DNA of 64,000 nucleotides, taken from Bryopsis sp. KO-2023. Lineage: Eukaryota; Chlorophyta; Ulvophyceae; Bryopsidales; Bryopsidaceae. The notes under the pieces are model-generated. The model searched no databases, was not told where the DNA came from, and worked only from the letters and a program-made list of their open reading frames with translations. Below are positions 33,304 to 42,150 of this stretch, piece by piece. The stretch covers positions 4,309,501 through 4,373,500 of the forward strand of contig BSYQ01000005.1 in the NCBI GenBank assembly GCA_030272585.1, given 5' to 3'. The first letter of the stretch is position 1, and every line of letters starts with the position of its first letter. The translations under genes and the position numbers were made by a program.

Positions 33304-33880
33304 AATAGGGTCGTCGCCACCAATTTCGTCACACCCGCCACAGTGGTTTTACCACCACACTTGGAGGGTATATGGATAAAACGGAGGAGAGCGTGAGCTC
33401 TTCGGTCAGAAGTAAAAACGGCAAGAAGAGTGAAGACACAAGATAGAACTCAAGCAAAAAACAAGCTTACAATGAGAACGTTTGGTCTCTCCCTTTTAAC
33501 CCCCAATCACTCCTTCCAAATAGGGTCCCGATAGCTTCCCGCTAAACTCCCCATAACTACACCCTAGCTACCCTGGATTCCGTTCTCATCTTTACTAATC
33601 TTGACTACACCTCCCATACTCTCTCTCCACCTTTGGTTCATTCACCCATCATTTCACCCCTTTGCATCAGCTTGGATGGATCAAAAATGAATAAAAGAAA
33701 ACATAAAACCCGTACAACGTCCGTCTTGTTGTGGCAGGACTGACTCCTTTTATTGTGCTGTGGCAGGACTGCTCCTTCACCACAGTCATTTCTGCACTGC
33801 TGCCACAGTCCCAGTTCTGTGGCAGCACTCCTCCTGTGGAGGTGACGAAATGGGTGGCGGCGACGTGGTTTGGGGTTACA
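33304..33880 (-). repeat. 5' LTR of element K (577 bp)
   Basis: Matches the 3' LTR over its length by eye. Followed by the target duplication GCTGAG. Confidence 0.9.
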
Positions 33881-33886
33881 GCTGAG

Positions 33887-34493
33887 ATCCTAAAAGCTGC
33901 AGCAGACTTTTGCTATTTTTCTGTTGGATTCTCTAATAAAATCTATTGAGTTCACAGGCTGCAGAAAGGAATTGAATTTTGTTCAGTAGCACATTACAAT
34001 TCCGAAAGAGAAGTTCGTTTGGTTCTCTTATTTGTGCTATTGGGATTTATCTAAGCAGTTTTCTAGGCAATTCACAGGTATGCATCAGAATGTTGAGAAA
34101 GAAGCATATACTTTATTTTGCAATTTTTCGAAAGGATATTTTCAGTTGGTCAGTCCTTCCAGAAGGTGTTTGGCAGTTGACAAGATGGGATAGCAACTTT
34201 TCAAACTAAACTTTGAGGCTTTATATTTGCAAGGGTTGTGACCTTGGGCGAAACACTATTTCTTAGTTGTGTTTTATATGCCAAGGAAGTGAGAAGCTGC
34301 AAAAGCATAAGTTCAAGTGTGCAGCAGGGTTCTTTGGTTGTTAATGTTCTATTAGACCTACAAGGGAGTAGGGTTTTATTTGATGATGAGAGATGGGTTT
34401 CAGATCTTTATTGAGCTATGGAGTTTCCCTAAAAGATTGGTTTATTTCAGTCAAAGTGCAGTAAGGGGCTACTGCAGTTCAGATGGGGAGGAA
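33887..34493 (+). other. Element G 3' internal region and polypurine tract
   Basis: CAG-rich non-coding DNA like the rest of G. It ends CTGCAGTTCAGATGGGGAGGAA just before the 3' LTR; the same tract, inverted, borders the LTRs of P (39652) and N (41160). Confidence 0.75.
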
Positions 34494-35009
34494 TGTAGCG
34501 AATCAGGGTTTTTGCCAGCCCTGCAGTACGTCAGCAGGCTTGCTGACAGTGCTGCAGTACTTTAAGTAGGAGTCTGGCTGCCCTGAGGCAGCGTACAGTC
34601 AGTCAGGGTGTGCTGTCAGTGAAGTAGTACGTGGACTACTGAGCTGTCAGCTAGAATGTTCTAGAAGGTCGCTCAGCACCACAGGAATGGCCGTGGGGCT
34701 GAGCTGGGCTCTGATTGACAGGACTGCAAGATCTGAAAGCTTGCAGTACTGATGCAGACTGATGTTACAGCCTATGATCAGTTGGGATCAAGGCTGCTAG
34801 GGTATTCTATAAGTTCTTGGGGTTTGAACGTTCTTGTAACTTAACCTAACCTTGGTTTGGAACTTATCTCGCCCTTGAACCTTGCTAGGTTCAAGTGTCT
34901 CTCTCATGGCCGTTCAATAGAACAGGCGGTTCAGACTGGCAGACCGACAGGGTCGCAGTCTTGGGTAGACTGAAGCGGAAAAAGCGATCTGCAGGGCAGA
35001 ATCGTTACA
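34494..35009 (+). repeat. 3' LTR of element G (516 bp)
   Basis: Two differences from the 5' LTR found by eye. Followed by the target duplication GCTGC at 35010-35014. Confidence 0.93.
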
Positions 35010-35400
35010 GCTGCGCCATCTCCTCCAGTAGACTCTGTCGTAACTCTTCAAGCCTGAGAACCTTGTCCTGGGCTCCATTAGTTTGAGTAGTCCGTACCCA
35101 CTGGCGTATTTCCTCCAAGGCTGCTGTCAGTTCGGTCTCAGTCCGCGTCGCCCACTCGTGAGTGTCGCCGCGTAGCCTATGCACTTCTTCCGCACTCTGC
35201 TCCAATATTTCCTGGTGCTGGTTGTTGATCTCGACTTGGTGGTGATTGTACAGAACGTTGTTCTGAACATTCTGAACGTTCACTGGTAGTGGTTCCTCCA
35301 TAGGGGGATCCTCGTAGTACTCCTCCCCCTCGGATATAGACATCCGGTCGGACTGAGCTTGGTGTGGTATCATCTGTCTGTCCATCTGTAGACCAGACAT
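35010..35400 (-). CDS. Gag of element L, N-terminal segment
   Basis: I chose the ATG at 35400 (MSGLQMDRQM) because it parallels the MSGHDEQ start of the A/B gag; the frame is open further upstream, through leader sequence, to 35493. The segment has an acidic stretch (EGEEYYEDPPMEEP) and then a heptad-rich coiled coil with an NNVLYNHHQVEINNQHQ core, comparable to the NNxxxHNQTLHVHN region of the A/B gag. It ends at the G insertion, so only the start of the protein is represented here; the capsid-side segment lies beyond G. Confidence 0.8.
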
Positions 35401-35615
35401 GGGCCGAGACCCCTGTGCACAGGACAGACTGTTCTGTGCACAGGGTTCGACCTGTGCAGTACAGAACAGGTGCGCACAGGCGCTCGGGACCATACGTCTG
35501 TGCAGAGTCTGTCTGGACTGTGCAGCACAGATGAAGTACTGTACTGCACAGTCCGCAGTCTGTGCTGCACAGACTACGGTCTCACACCTAGTACGCCTGT
35601 TTTAGACAGGTCGGT

Positions 35616-36157
35616 GTGACTTAATTAAGCGTGCTAACTGGGTATCAACCAATTGGGAAGATACTTAATTAATTAAAGAACTAAGTGATATTATTATATA
35701 CATTATCAATGCATGAATGACGTGAGCCAAGCTCACCAGCCTCGAAATAGGGCTGTCGGTCGACAGTAGGATTCGAACTCGGGTTGGCTAAGTCCGAGTC
35801 CTACACACCAAACCAATGGCGGACCCCACCACAGGGACGCTCTAGTGGGGGCTGTTACCCTTAAGTACCTAGTTTTCGTAATTAAAAAAAATGGGTACTT
35901 AAAGTTAACGGCCCCCACTTGAGCGTCCCTGTGGTGGGGTCCGCCATTGGTTTGGTGTGTAGGACTCGGACTCAGCCAACCCGAGTTCGAATCCTACTGT
36001 CGACCGACAGCCCTATTTCGAGGCTGGTGAGCTTGGCTCACGTCATTCATGCATTGATAATGTATATAATAATATCACTTAGTTCTTTAATTAATTAAGT
36101 ATCTTCCCAATTGGTTGATACCCAGTTAGCACGCTAATATGTGTTTAATTAAGTCAC
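35616..36157. mobile_element. Foldback/MITE-like element with arms of about 260 bp
   Basis: Left arm from GTGACTTAATTAA (35616) and right arm ending TTAATTAAGTCAC (36157) are inverted copies with few differences; the right arm has about ten extra bases near its end. The short centre (about 35866-35905) is AT-rich. No ORF. The 15-mer CCTGTTTTAGACAGG occurs on both sides (35596-35610 and 36157-36171) and may be a target duplication or part of the local hairpin. It resembles a non-autonomous DNA transposon. Confidence 0.85.
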
Positions 36158-36235
36158 CTGTTTTAGACAGGCGCCAGGTCGGTCTGGACAGGCGACCCAC
36201 CTGTCCAGACCGACCTGCCGCCTGTCTAAAACAGG
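36157..36235. repeat. Long hairpin in element L leader
   Basis: Arms 36157-36192 and 36200-36235 pair almost perfectly (CCTGTTTTAGACAGG with CCTGTCTAAAACAGG; CAGGTCGGTCTGGACAGG with its complement) around a seven-base loop. The foldback element inserted in or beside its left arm. Confidence 0.85.
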
Positions 36236-36650
36236 CGTAAGACTGGTCAGTCCGTAGTCTGTGCTGCACAGTACTTGATCTGTGCAGCACACAGTACACG
36301 TGGTCTGTGCTGCACAGACTGCGCACTGTGCTGTACACAGTCTCACGTGGGCGCACAGGTTGTACCGGGGGTCGAACTCCGGTTTTACACAGTGATTGTA
36401 CAGCACAGGACAGACGTGGGTCTGTCCTGTGGATTTTCGAAAAACAGGACAGCACAGCACAGGGTGCACAGAACCCTGTCCTGTGCAGCCCATGACTGTT
36501 GTAGACCCGACGCTTTCTGCATAGTCTCCGCTAGTCCCGTATGAGGCACAGACTTTTTGGTAGTAGTATGCCCAAAACTCCGCGGTAGGCTGGTCGGTAG
36601 TTTGTGCGTGGTCCATGCACGGTGCGTAGTCGAACAGAGGAAAGAGGCTT

Positions 36651-36662
36651 GCTCCGAAACCA
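36651..36662 (-). other. Primer-binding site, element L
   Basis: TGGTTTCGGAGC on the minus strand, two bases from the candidate LTR. Confidence 0.8.
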
Positions 36663-36664
36663 GT

Positions 36665-36884
36665 TGATATGGTGATTCTGAGTAGACTATTCCGTCAAAA
36701 TAACTGGGGTAGTCCACAACTGTGGACTCGGGTTCTTATAGTCTGTTGGGCTAGTCCCGCGGGCAGAATCGTGGTTAACCGTATTCCAGGTCATCCGGAC
36801 TTGGGTCCGTGCATGACCACACATGTATGATGGGGATCAGAATGAGGTCCTGACTGGACGCGGTCCACAGCTGGCACCATTCCA
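36665..36884 (-). repeat. Candidate 5' LTR of element L (about 220 bp)
   Basis: The inner end TGATATGG next to the primer-binding site is clear. The outer end (ATTCCA at 36884) is chosen because element M's LTR appears to begin at 36886. The second LTR is not in the window, so the length is uncertain. Confidence 0.45.
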
Positions 36885-36885
36885 G

Positions 36886-37170
36886 TGTTAAATGAATGAT
36901 GGTTGTTTATGGTTTTTTGGGACATTTGGTGGAATGAAGCTTTAGTTGTTAATGAGGGACAATGGTGGAAGGAGAATGTGAGTGGTGGGAAGTATAAGAG
37001 GAGTGGCACGAACAGACAGATCTATCTTGTTGTAATCCAATCCATTCTCAGAAGTAGTCTGGTGCCGAAAGGCCAAGTGTCCAGCCGGAAGGCAAGAAGG
37101 AACCGACTGTCGGAAGACACACAGTTCAGAAGACGACTGGAAAGTCGCAAACACTACGTCACATTTTACA
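36886..37170 (+). repeat. Candidate 5' LTR of element M (about 285 bp)
   Basis: The end ACATTTTACA directly precedes the primer-binding site and fixes the right edge. TGTTAAATG at 36886 is the best left edge. Without a second copy the start is provisional. Confidence 0.5.
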
Positions 37171-37182
37171 TGGTTTCGGAGC
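37171..37182 (+). other. Primer-binding site, element M
   Basis: TGGTTTCGGAGC immediately after the LTR; the gag ATG follows only three bases later. Confidence 0.85.
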
Positions 37183-37185
37183 CTT

Positions 37186-39096
37186 ATGTCTGAAGAACAC
37201 CCACACCCACACGTAGCCGAACCTTCGGCGCCGCCTCAAAACTTGTTGGAACGACACCTGGAGGAGTCGTTGGGAAGCAGAGGTGAACAAGCTCGGGAAC
37301 CTGACCGGACGTCCACTGCTGATCACCTGCGTTTGGCAGCACTCGAAAAGGAGCTCTCTGACCTTAGAGGCACTCTTGATGATCGTGCTCCTACACCGTA
37401 CCACTCGGACCCTGGGCCATTTGGACAAGGAAGGGCAACACAGGCGAGACTGCCCCGTCCCCCTCTGTTTTCAGGTGACGACAAACAAGATGTCGTGGAC
37501 TGGAGTTTTGGGTTGGATCTATATTTCGAGGGGGCCAGGGTCCGTGAGGAGGATAAGCGGGCCGTTTTTCAAGCTCTACTTACAGGAAGTGCACAACGAT
37601 GGTTGCGCATGCGCTTGACCCGAGCTGAACCTGGCGAACACTTGACATATATGTCCCTGTTGTTGGAGTTGCAGACAGAGTTTGGGACTCAGAATGCTAG
37701 CTTTAAGGGGCGACAACGGATTCGACATCTAACCCAGAACAAGAACCAGTCTGTCCGTGAGTATACGAAGGCCTTTCGCTCTCTCGCACTGGAAATCGAA
37801 GGAGCCTCTGACGAAGAACTTGTGCACATGTACGTGGGCGGCCTTCGGAGTGCTTTACGAGCTCAGGTGGAAGTACGCCAGCCACAAACGGTGCGTACAG
37901 CAGCAACACTCGCGGAGATGTGGGAAGAGGCTAGCTTGGCGAGCACGGATCGCCCTCCAGTCCGAGGTGTGCAGGAGTGGAACTCGCAGCAGCAACAGCA
38001 GGAGGAGTCGGAGCAGGAAGACAACGCGGCTCTTGGGGTTCGTTTGGTTTCGGGCGCTGGAAACATTTCGTTTCCTCTCACGTGCCCACGCATGCCGCAT
38101 TTACTAAGCTGCATGGAAAGAGCGGTTCGGAAGAAGTGGTTTAGAGAAAAAGTAAAAGAATTTATCGTGAAGGCCGAGACCGAGGGAGAGGAGTCGAGGG
38201 TGAGAGAAAAGGATCGCTATGGCATAAAAAACGTGAGTGAATTTCCGTGGATTTCGTTTTTGGATTCTGACGATGACGAGCAGGAAAAGGAGTCGTCTAG
38301 TTTTCAGGTTAAGGCGGTGGGAAAAAAAGTGGGTGGGCCGACGTCGACCCAAATGTCGGTAACGGCCTCTGTGGAAGGGAAGCACACGACTGTGCTTCTC
38401 GACACAGGTGCAGCGTGCAATGTACTGCCCTTAAGGGTGGCTCGGAAGTTAGGCGTGGGTTACTCAGAGGAGCATCGCCAGGAGCTTGAAAGTTTTGATG
38501 GCGTTGTCAGTAGAGTTAAAGGGTCGACTGAGCTCGAAGTCAGCTTAGGCCCCGCGTGTCAGCGTCTGGTTTTTTTCGTCGTCGAAAAAGGGTCGACCAC
38601 TATCCTAGGCAAGCCTGCCTTAGGGGCTTTCGGCCTCGTGCTCGACCCTGCAGGGGATTGTGCGGTACACAAGGCGACGAATAAAGTCATTCCCACCTTT
38701 ACGGTCGGAAAAACAAAGCGTTCGTCGGAAGTCGTCCTTAGGGTGCCTGACAGTGGCTTTACTGTCCTCCCAGGGAGCAGGCATTCCTTTCGAGTTACGT
38801 TGTCTGATGCCGAGCACCCTGGCACTATTTTTCTGGCTGTACAAACACCCTCATGTTCTTCCCAGCACATGGTTTTGTCCGGAACCATCACTCAGCGCAG
38901 CGGTATTCTCGTCCTGGAGAACTTCGGTAAGATGGCTGTATACTTCGCCGGTGGGAAAAAGATTGGGACAGGGGTTGCAGTGGGGTCGACGGAAGTTCAA
39001 ACGTCGACGTTTGGGCTAGGACGCGAAAGAAACGAGGGGGGCAAGGGAAATGCACCAGTGAGGAGCACAACAATCAGTAAGGAAAAAAACGAATAA
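37186..39096 (+). CDS. Element M gag-protease polyprotein
   Basis: A 636-residue ORF from the ATG three bases after the primer-binding site. The N-terminus is Pro-rich with a short coiled coil. The capsid-like region (about 85-260) shows LFSGDDKQDVVDWSF, GSAQRWLRMRL and RIRHLTQNKNQSVREYTKAF, typical of Ty3 gag. An acidic linker follows, then a retropepsin with VLLDTGAACNVLPL (codons for DTGAA at 38401-38415), and a beta-rich C-terminal region ending VYFAGGKKIGTGVAV that resembles the segment between protease and RT in other Ty3 elements. No zinc knuckle was seen. The ORF stops where RT would begin, so M makes particle and protease but no polymerase. Confidence 0.9.
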   Translation: MSEEHPHPHVAEPSAPPQNLLERHLEESLGSRGEQAREPDRTSTADHLRLAALEKELSDLRGTLDDRAPTPYHSDPGPFGQGRATQARLPRPPLFSGDDKQDVVDWSFGLDLYFEGARVREEDKRAVFQALLTGSAQRWLRMRLTRAEPGEHLTYMSLLLELQTEFGTQNASFKGRQRIRHLTQNKNQSVREYTKAFRSLALEIEGASDEELVHMYVGGLRSALRAQVEVRQPQTVRTAATLAEMWEEASLASTDRPPVRGVQEWNSQQQQQEESEQEDNAALGVRLVSGAGNISFPLTCPRMPHLLSCMERAVRKKWFREKVKEFIVKAETEGEESRVREKDRYGIKNVSEFPWISFLDSDDDEQEKESSSFQVKAVGKKVGGPTSTQMSVTASVEGKHTTVLLDTGAACNVLPLRVARKLGVGYSEEHRQELESFDGVVSRVKGSTELEVSLGPACQRLVFFVVEKGSTTILGKPALGAFGLVLDPAGDCAVHKATNKVIPTFTVGKTKRSSEVVLRVPDSGFTVLPGSRHSFRVTLSDAEHPGTIFLAVQTPSCSSQHMVLSGTITQRSGILVLENFGKMAVYFAGGKKIGTGVAVGSTEVQTSTFGLGRERNEGGKGNAPVRSTTISKEKNE

Positions 39097-39304
39097 AGGG
39101 GGGAAAGTGTAGGTCGGTGTTGGAAGTGCTGACAGAGAAACATTCTTACTTTCCTCTGAGGTCAAAAGGGTGGGTTGTTGTAGTGAATTCGCCTGCAGAC
39201 CGCTATTGTGGGCTGCTGGCTGTGAACTGCAAGCCTGAAACGGCTTGGAGGGAAAGAATAGACGACTTGGAAGCGAGACAAAGGGAGTTCAATCCCAAAG
39301 TAAG
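39097..39304 (+). other. Tail of element M
   Basis: Purine-rich tract, then about 190 bases without recognisable content, ending where the partial LTR of P begins. Confidence 0.4.
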
Positions 39305-39651
39305 GTTACAAGAACGTTCAAACCCCAAGAACTTATAGAATACCCTAGCAGCCTTGATCCTAACTGATCATAGGCTGTAACATCAGTCTGCATCACTGCT
39401 GCAAGGCATCAGACCTTGCAGTCCTTTCAATCAGAGCCCAGCTCAGCCCCACGGCCATTCCTGTGGTGCTGAGCGACCTTCTAGAACATTCTAGCTGCCA
39501 GCTCAGTAGTCCACGTACTACTTCACTGCCAGCACACCCTGACTGACTGTATGCTGCCTCAGGGCAGCCAGCCTCCTACTTAAAGTACTGCAGGACTGTC
39601 AGCAAGCCTGCTGACGTACTGCAGGGCTGTCAGAAACCCTGATTCGCTACA
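39305..39651 (-). repeat. Partial 3' LTR of element P
   Basis: 347 bp matching the first two-thirds of the G LTR in inverse orientation, ending GATTCGCTACA, followed by the inverted polypurine tract TTCCTCCCCATC. Confidence 0.88.
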
Positions 39652-40329
39652 TTCCTCCCCATCTGAACTGCAGTAGCCCCTTACTGCACTTTGACTGAAA
39701 TAAATCAACCTTTTAGGGAAATTCCATAGCTCAATAAAGATCTGAAAACTCATCATCAAATCAAACCCTACTCCCTTGTAGGTCTAATAAAACATCAACA
39801 ACCAAAGAATCCTGTTGCAAACTTGAACTGTTTTCTGCAGCTTCTCACTTCCTTGGCATGCAAAACATAACTAAGAAACAGTGTTATTCTCAAGGTCTCA
39901 ACCCTTGCAAATATATAAAACCCATAATCAGTAGAAACAAGTCAAATGGCTGATCAACAGTTTCCCAAAATAAACACTGCTTTTCAGCCCACAAAGTTCT
40001 AGTAATCAGTAAAAATGTCCCTTCTCAAAGGATACTATTATGCTGCAGCAATAAACCACATTCTGTTGCAGCTATCAAAAATTTATCTAGTTGGCAGGTT
40101 TATTAAGAATCTGAAAAATACTCTGCCTGTCTCATAAGCACTTAAGAAAAGGAACAAAATGATATCACTCCCTCAGAAAATTGTTCTTTTCCAAATTCCA
40201 CCAAATCAAGAAATACACCAAGTTTCATTCAATCAGCCTAATATGTTCTGCCTGAAATGGCAGCTCCCACTGCAAATCACATTTCAATAAAAACCAAACA
40301 TCCCTTCAAGTGACCTGCAGCAAACTGCA
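39652..40329 (-). other. Element P polypurine tract and 3' untranslated region
   Basis: It begins with the inverted polypurine tract and continues as AT-leaning DNA with many CTG/CTGCAG words (CAG-rich on the element's own strand), like G. No ORF of note. Confidence 0.6.
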
Positions 40330-40811
40330 CTAGTCACCTGCACCCTGAGAGATCACCTCATCTAGACTTCTCTTTTTTGCTGACCCAGATTTCTTAGAAG
40401 GTATAACCTCCCACTCAACAATCCGGTGTGGTGCTGCATCACGGTTTGTCTGATTTCTTCCTGCAGTGCTCTTAGGCAACTCCAATCCTGCAATCCGAAG
40501 TGTTGTCATGACTCTTGCTGGAGGGACTGTCAAGCCTGGATGTCTCCTTATCATCCTGCACAATCCACATTCTCCAAACTGAGCAGGTCCTGGACTTGCT
40601 ACCTTCAGAGAAATTGGACAGTTCGCCTGCATCCTTCCCTCGGCATCGAGCTGAATAGTGGTATCATAGGCATACCACATCCTCATCCAACAAACAGATC
40701 TGCAGCAGACCCTGTGCTGACCACAAGGGAATGTGTGCACTGGCCTGTTGCAGGTCTTGAAACACAGAGTGCATCCCATGCTTGACTCTGTCAGCCCTTC
40801 CACAGGGTTTA
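40330..40811 (-). CDS. Element P third ORF, C-terminal part with RING-like Cys/His domain
   Basis: Homologous to N's third ORF and lying, as there, between pol side and 3' LTR. It shows MGCTLCFKTCNRP, FPCGQHRVCCRSVC and ECGLCRMI (about 40555-40780), matching a C-x2-C ... C-x2-H-x2-C ... C-x2-C pattern like a RING finger. A conserved stretch MTTLRIAGLELP, then RNQTNRDAAPHRIVEWEV, follows; both are also in N. The frame continues rightwards to 40893 but leaves P at about 40811, where N's LTR starts, so the N-terminal half is missing here. The function in the element is unknown; RNA or protein binding is possible. Confidence 0.75.
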
Positions 40812-41159
40812 TGCAACGGCTGCGACTCTGCAAGTCTGCCAGCCAAGCTGAAGGTGAAACAAAGGAGACCAAGGTGCAAAGCACTCCGAACAAGGTTAAA
40901 GCTAGGTTAAAACCAAGTGTACCAATACCCTAGAGGCGCTGCTCAAATACCCTGCTGCAGCACCTCTGACAAGACCTGATCCCCTGATCAGACAACTACT
41001 GAGCTGACACAGTGAACCCATCACTGTATCAGGTCAGATCACAGAATGTTCTGAGCTGCCAGTTCAGCAGGGACACCTGCTGAGCTGCCAGCTCGCCAAC
41101 CTACAGTCAGATCTCCTGATTCAGGGCCCAGCAGGCTCTGAATCAGGCGATTCACTACA
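40812..41159 (-). repeat. 3' LTR of element N (about 348 bp)
   Basis: It ends GATTCACTACA before the inverted polypurine tract TTCCTCCCCACC. The outer edge is placed at TGCAACGGC from loose similarity to the G LTR end, and is uncertain by tens of bases. Confidence 0.6.
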
Positions 41160-42150
41160 TTCCTCCCCACCTGAACTGCAGTAGCCCCTACTGCAACTTA
41201 GAAAGGAAAAACCCCAAGACTGTAAGTGCTAAGGAAAACCCATATCAGTGAATAACTTCCAGTCCACACTTCTGCCAATGAAAACTCATATCTGCAACTC
41301 AGACCAAACCCAATGTATTGAATTAAAATAAAACATCTTTCAGATTTCAGTCACTGATAATCAAGTCCAAAAATGAATGTAATCATCCCAAGTCCTGCCA
41401 CTGGAAATTGCTAACTCTGACACAACCATAACTTTCACAGGGACCAAATTCCCCACACAAATGTTTCAGCACAACAAACTATCCATGGACCTGTAATATA
41501 GAAATCAGAGTCCTTCTTTCAAGCAAACACTGCACTCCATCTGCAGTCTAACATAGAACCCAAATTTCTCATTTTCCAGCCCCTCAAGTGTTGTAATTCT
41601 GCCACTGATTTGCCAAACCAATTTCCACATTCAAAACTAAAATAAAAACTCCTATGCAGGTTGTTGTATCTGCCCTTTTAATCAGCCATACTCCAGTGGC
41701 AACAAATACCAACCTCACAAAGATAAAAATCCATTTGACTGGACTTCCTTCAAAGGTCACCATGCAATTCTTTACTCCCCCTTTGGTTAATTCAGTCACT
41801 CTTATTTCAGATTGGAATTCTCTAGCAATAACATCTTAACCCTGCTGGACTTGCAATGTATCAACAGGTGAACCATTTCCATAACCAAAAACAGGTTGCA
41901 AACTTCAGAGTTTTCATCTCAACCTGATCAGAAACTGCAAAAGAAATCCTTGTCCACCTCCAACACACTGATCACCAGAAACTGGACAGCCCTAAGGGTT
42001 TAACCCTGCCTGAAAAATTCCACTTCCAACACACTGATCACCAGAAACTGGACAGCCCCAAATCACCAACTCTTTCACTGCACCCACTGAGCAAACCACA
42101 TTCCAATCCTGCCACAACTCCCATGATCACACCTCCTGTCGATTCCTGCC
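41160..42150 (-). other. Element N polypurine tract and 3' untranslated region
   Basis: Inverted polypurine tract, then about 970 bases of non-coding DNA resembling P's equivalent in composition. It contains the 66-bp tandem duplication listed separately. Confidence 0.6.
41955..42059 (-). repeat. 66-bp tandem duplication in element N 3' region
   Basis: CAACACACTGATCACCAGAA and the next 14 bases occur at 41961 and 42027. Confidence 0.8.

Larger units (their letters stand above)
28622..33880 (-). mobile_element. Element K: Ty3-type element with gag-PR and RT-RNase H, no integrase seen
   Basis: Minus-strand element with LTRs of 577-587 bp that look near-identical, bounded by TGTAACCC and GGGTTACA and flanked by GCTGAG (28616-28621 and 33881-33886). 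ORF1 is gag-protease; ORF2 is reverse transcriptase-RNase H. Only about 260 bases separate ORF2 from the 3' LTR, and no integrase was seen there or elsewhere. The element inserted recently in G, so it presumably borrowed an integrase. LTR type and layout are shared with X. Confidence 0.93.
6655..35009 (+). mobile_element. Element G: 28.4-kb nested LTR element, essentially non-coding
   Basis: Two 516-bp LTRs (6655-7170 and 34494-35009) start TGTAGCGAATCAGGG and end AATCGTTACA; I found two differences by eye. The 5-bp duplication GCTGC flanks both ends, so this is one insertion, into the gag of element L. A primer-binding site follows the left LTR and a polypurine tract (GATGGGGAGGAA) precedes the right one, giving plus orientation. 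Elements H, J and K lie inside it; without them G is about 8.5 kb. No intact gag or pol was seen, only a short N-like linker relic at 26.1 kb, so it is a large non-autonomous derivative. Its LTR is about 95% like the partial LTR of P at 39305-39651. Confidence 0.9.
35401..36650 (-). other. Element L leader, rich in CTGTGCWGCACAG palindromes
   Basis: Outside the foldback, 35401-35590 and 36240-36490 carry a dozen or so copies of CTGTGCTGCACAG, CTGTGCAGCACAG, TCTGTGCACAGG and shorter variants, each near-palindromic. Frames here are shadows of the repeat. Such repeated hairpins between primer-binding site and gag could be RNA dimerisation or packaging elements; this is inference. Confidence 0.65.
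35010..36884 (-). mobile_element. Element L, 5' portion: gag start, leader, PBS, candidate LTR
   Basis: Minus-strand Ty3-type element of the same gag clade as A/B, the oldest layer of this nest. This part holds the gag N-terminus (35010-35400), a palindrome-rich leader interrupted by a foldback element, the primer-binding site and a candidate LTR. The capsid part is at 5406-6654, beyond G. Pol and the 3' LTR are not in the window. It is broken, with at least three insertions (A, G, foldback). Confidence 0.8.
36886..39304 (+). mobile_element. Element M: gag-protease LTR element, 3' end lost
   Basis: A plus-strand element with an LTR-like block (36886-37170), primer-binding site (37171-37182) and one ORF of gag and protease. 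After the ORF a purine tract (AAAGGGGGGAAAG) is followed by about 200 bases of uncharacterised DNA, and then element P begins. There is no reverse transcriptase and no second LTR, so it is incomplete, or a gag-only type that lost its end. Confidence 0.75.
39305..40811 (-). mobile_element. Element P: 3' end of an N-family element, G-type LTR
   Basis: Minus strand. It has a partial 3' LTR (39305-39651), polypurine tract, a 3' untranslated stretch and the C-terminal part of the third ORF. The LTR is about 95% like that of G by eye, making P the closest coding relative of non-autonomous G. It is cut at 40812, where the LTR of N begins, and its outer LTR end abuts M. Broken copy. Confidence 0.8.

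Noticed and set aside
35770-36010. Possible tRNA gene or tRNA-derived SINE in the foldback arms (GAGTTCGAATCC looks like a B box)
   Set aside because: The T-loop consensus matches but the flanking T-stem does not pair and no A box or acceptor stem is placed correctly; both arms carry it as an inverted repeat.
36665-36884. Firm LTR boundaries for element L
   Set aside because: Only one copy is present and the outer end is set by the neighbour's start, so it is listed at low confidence only.
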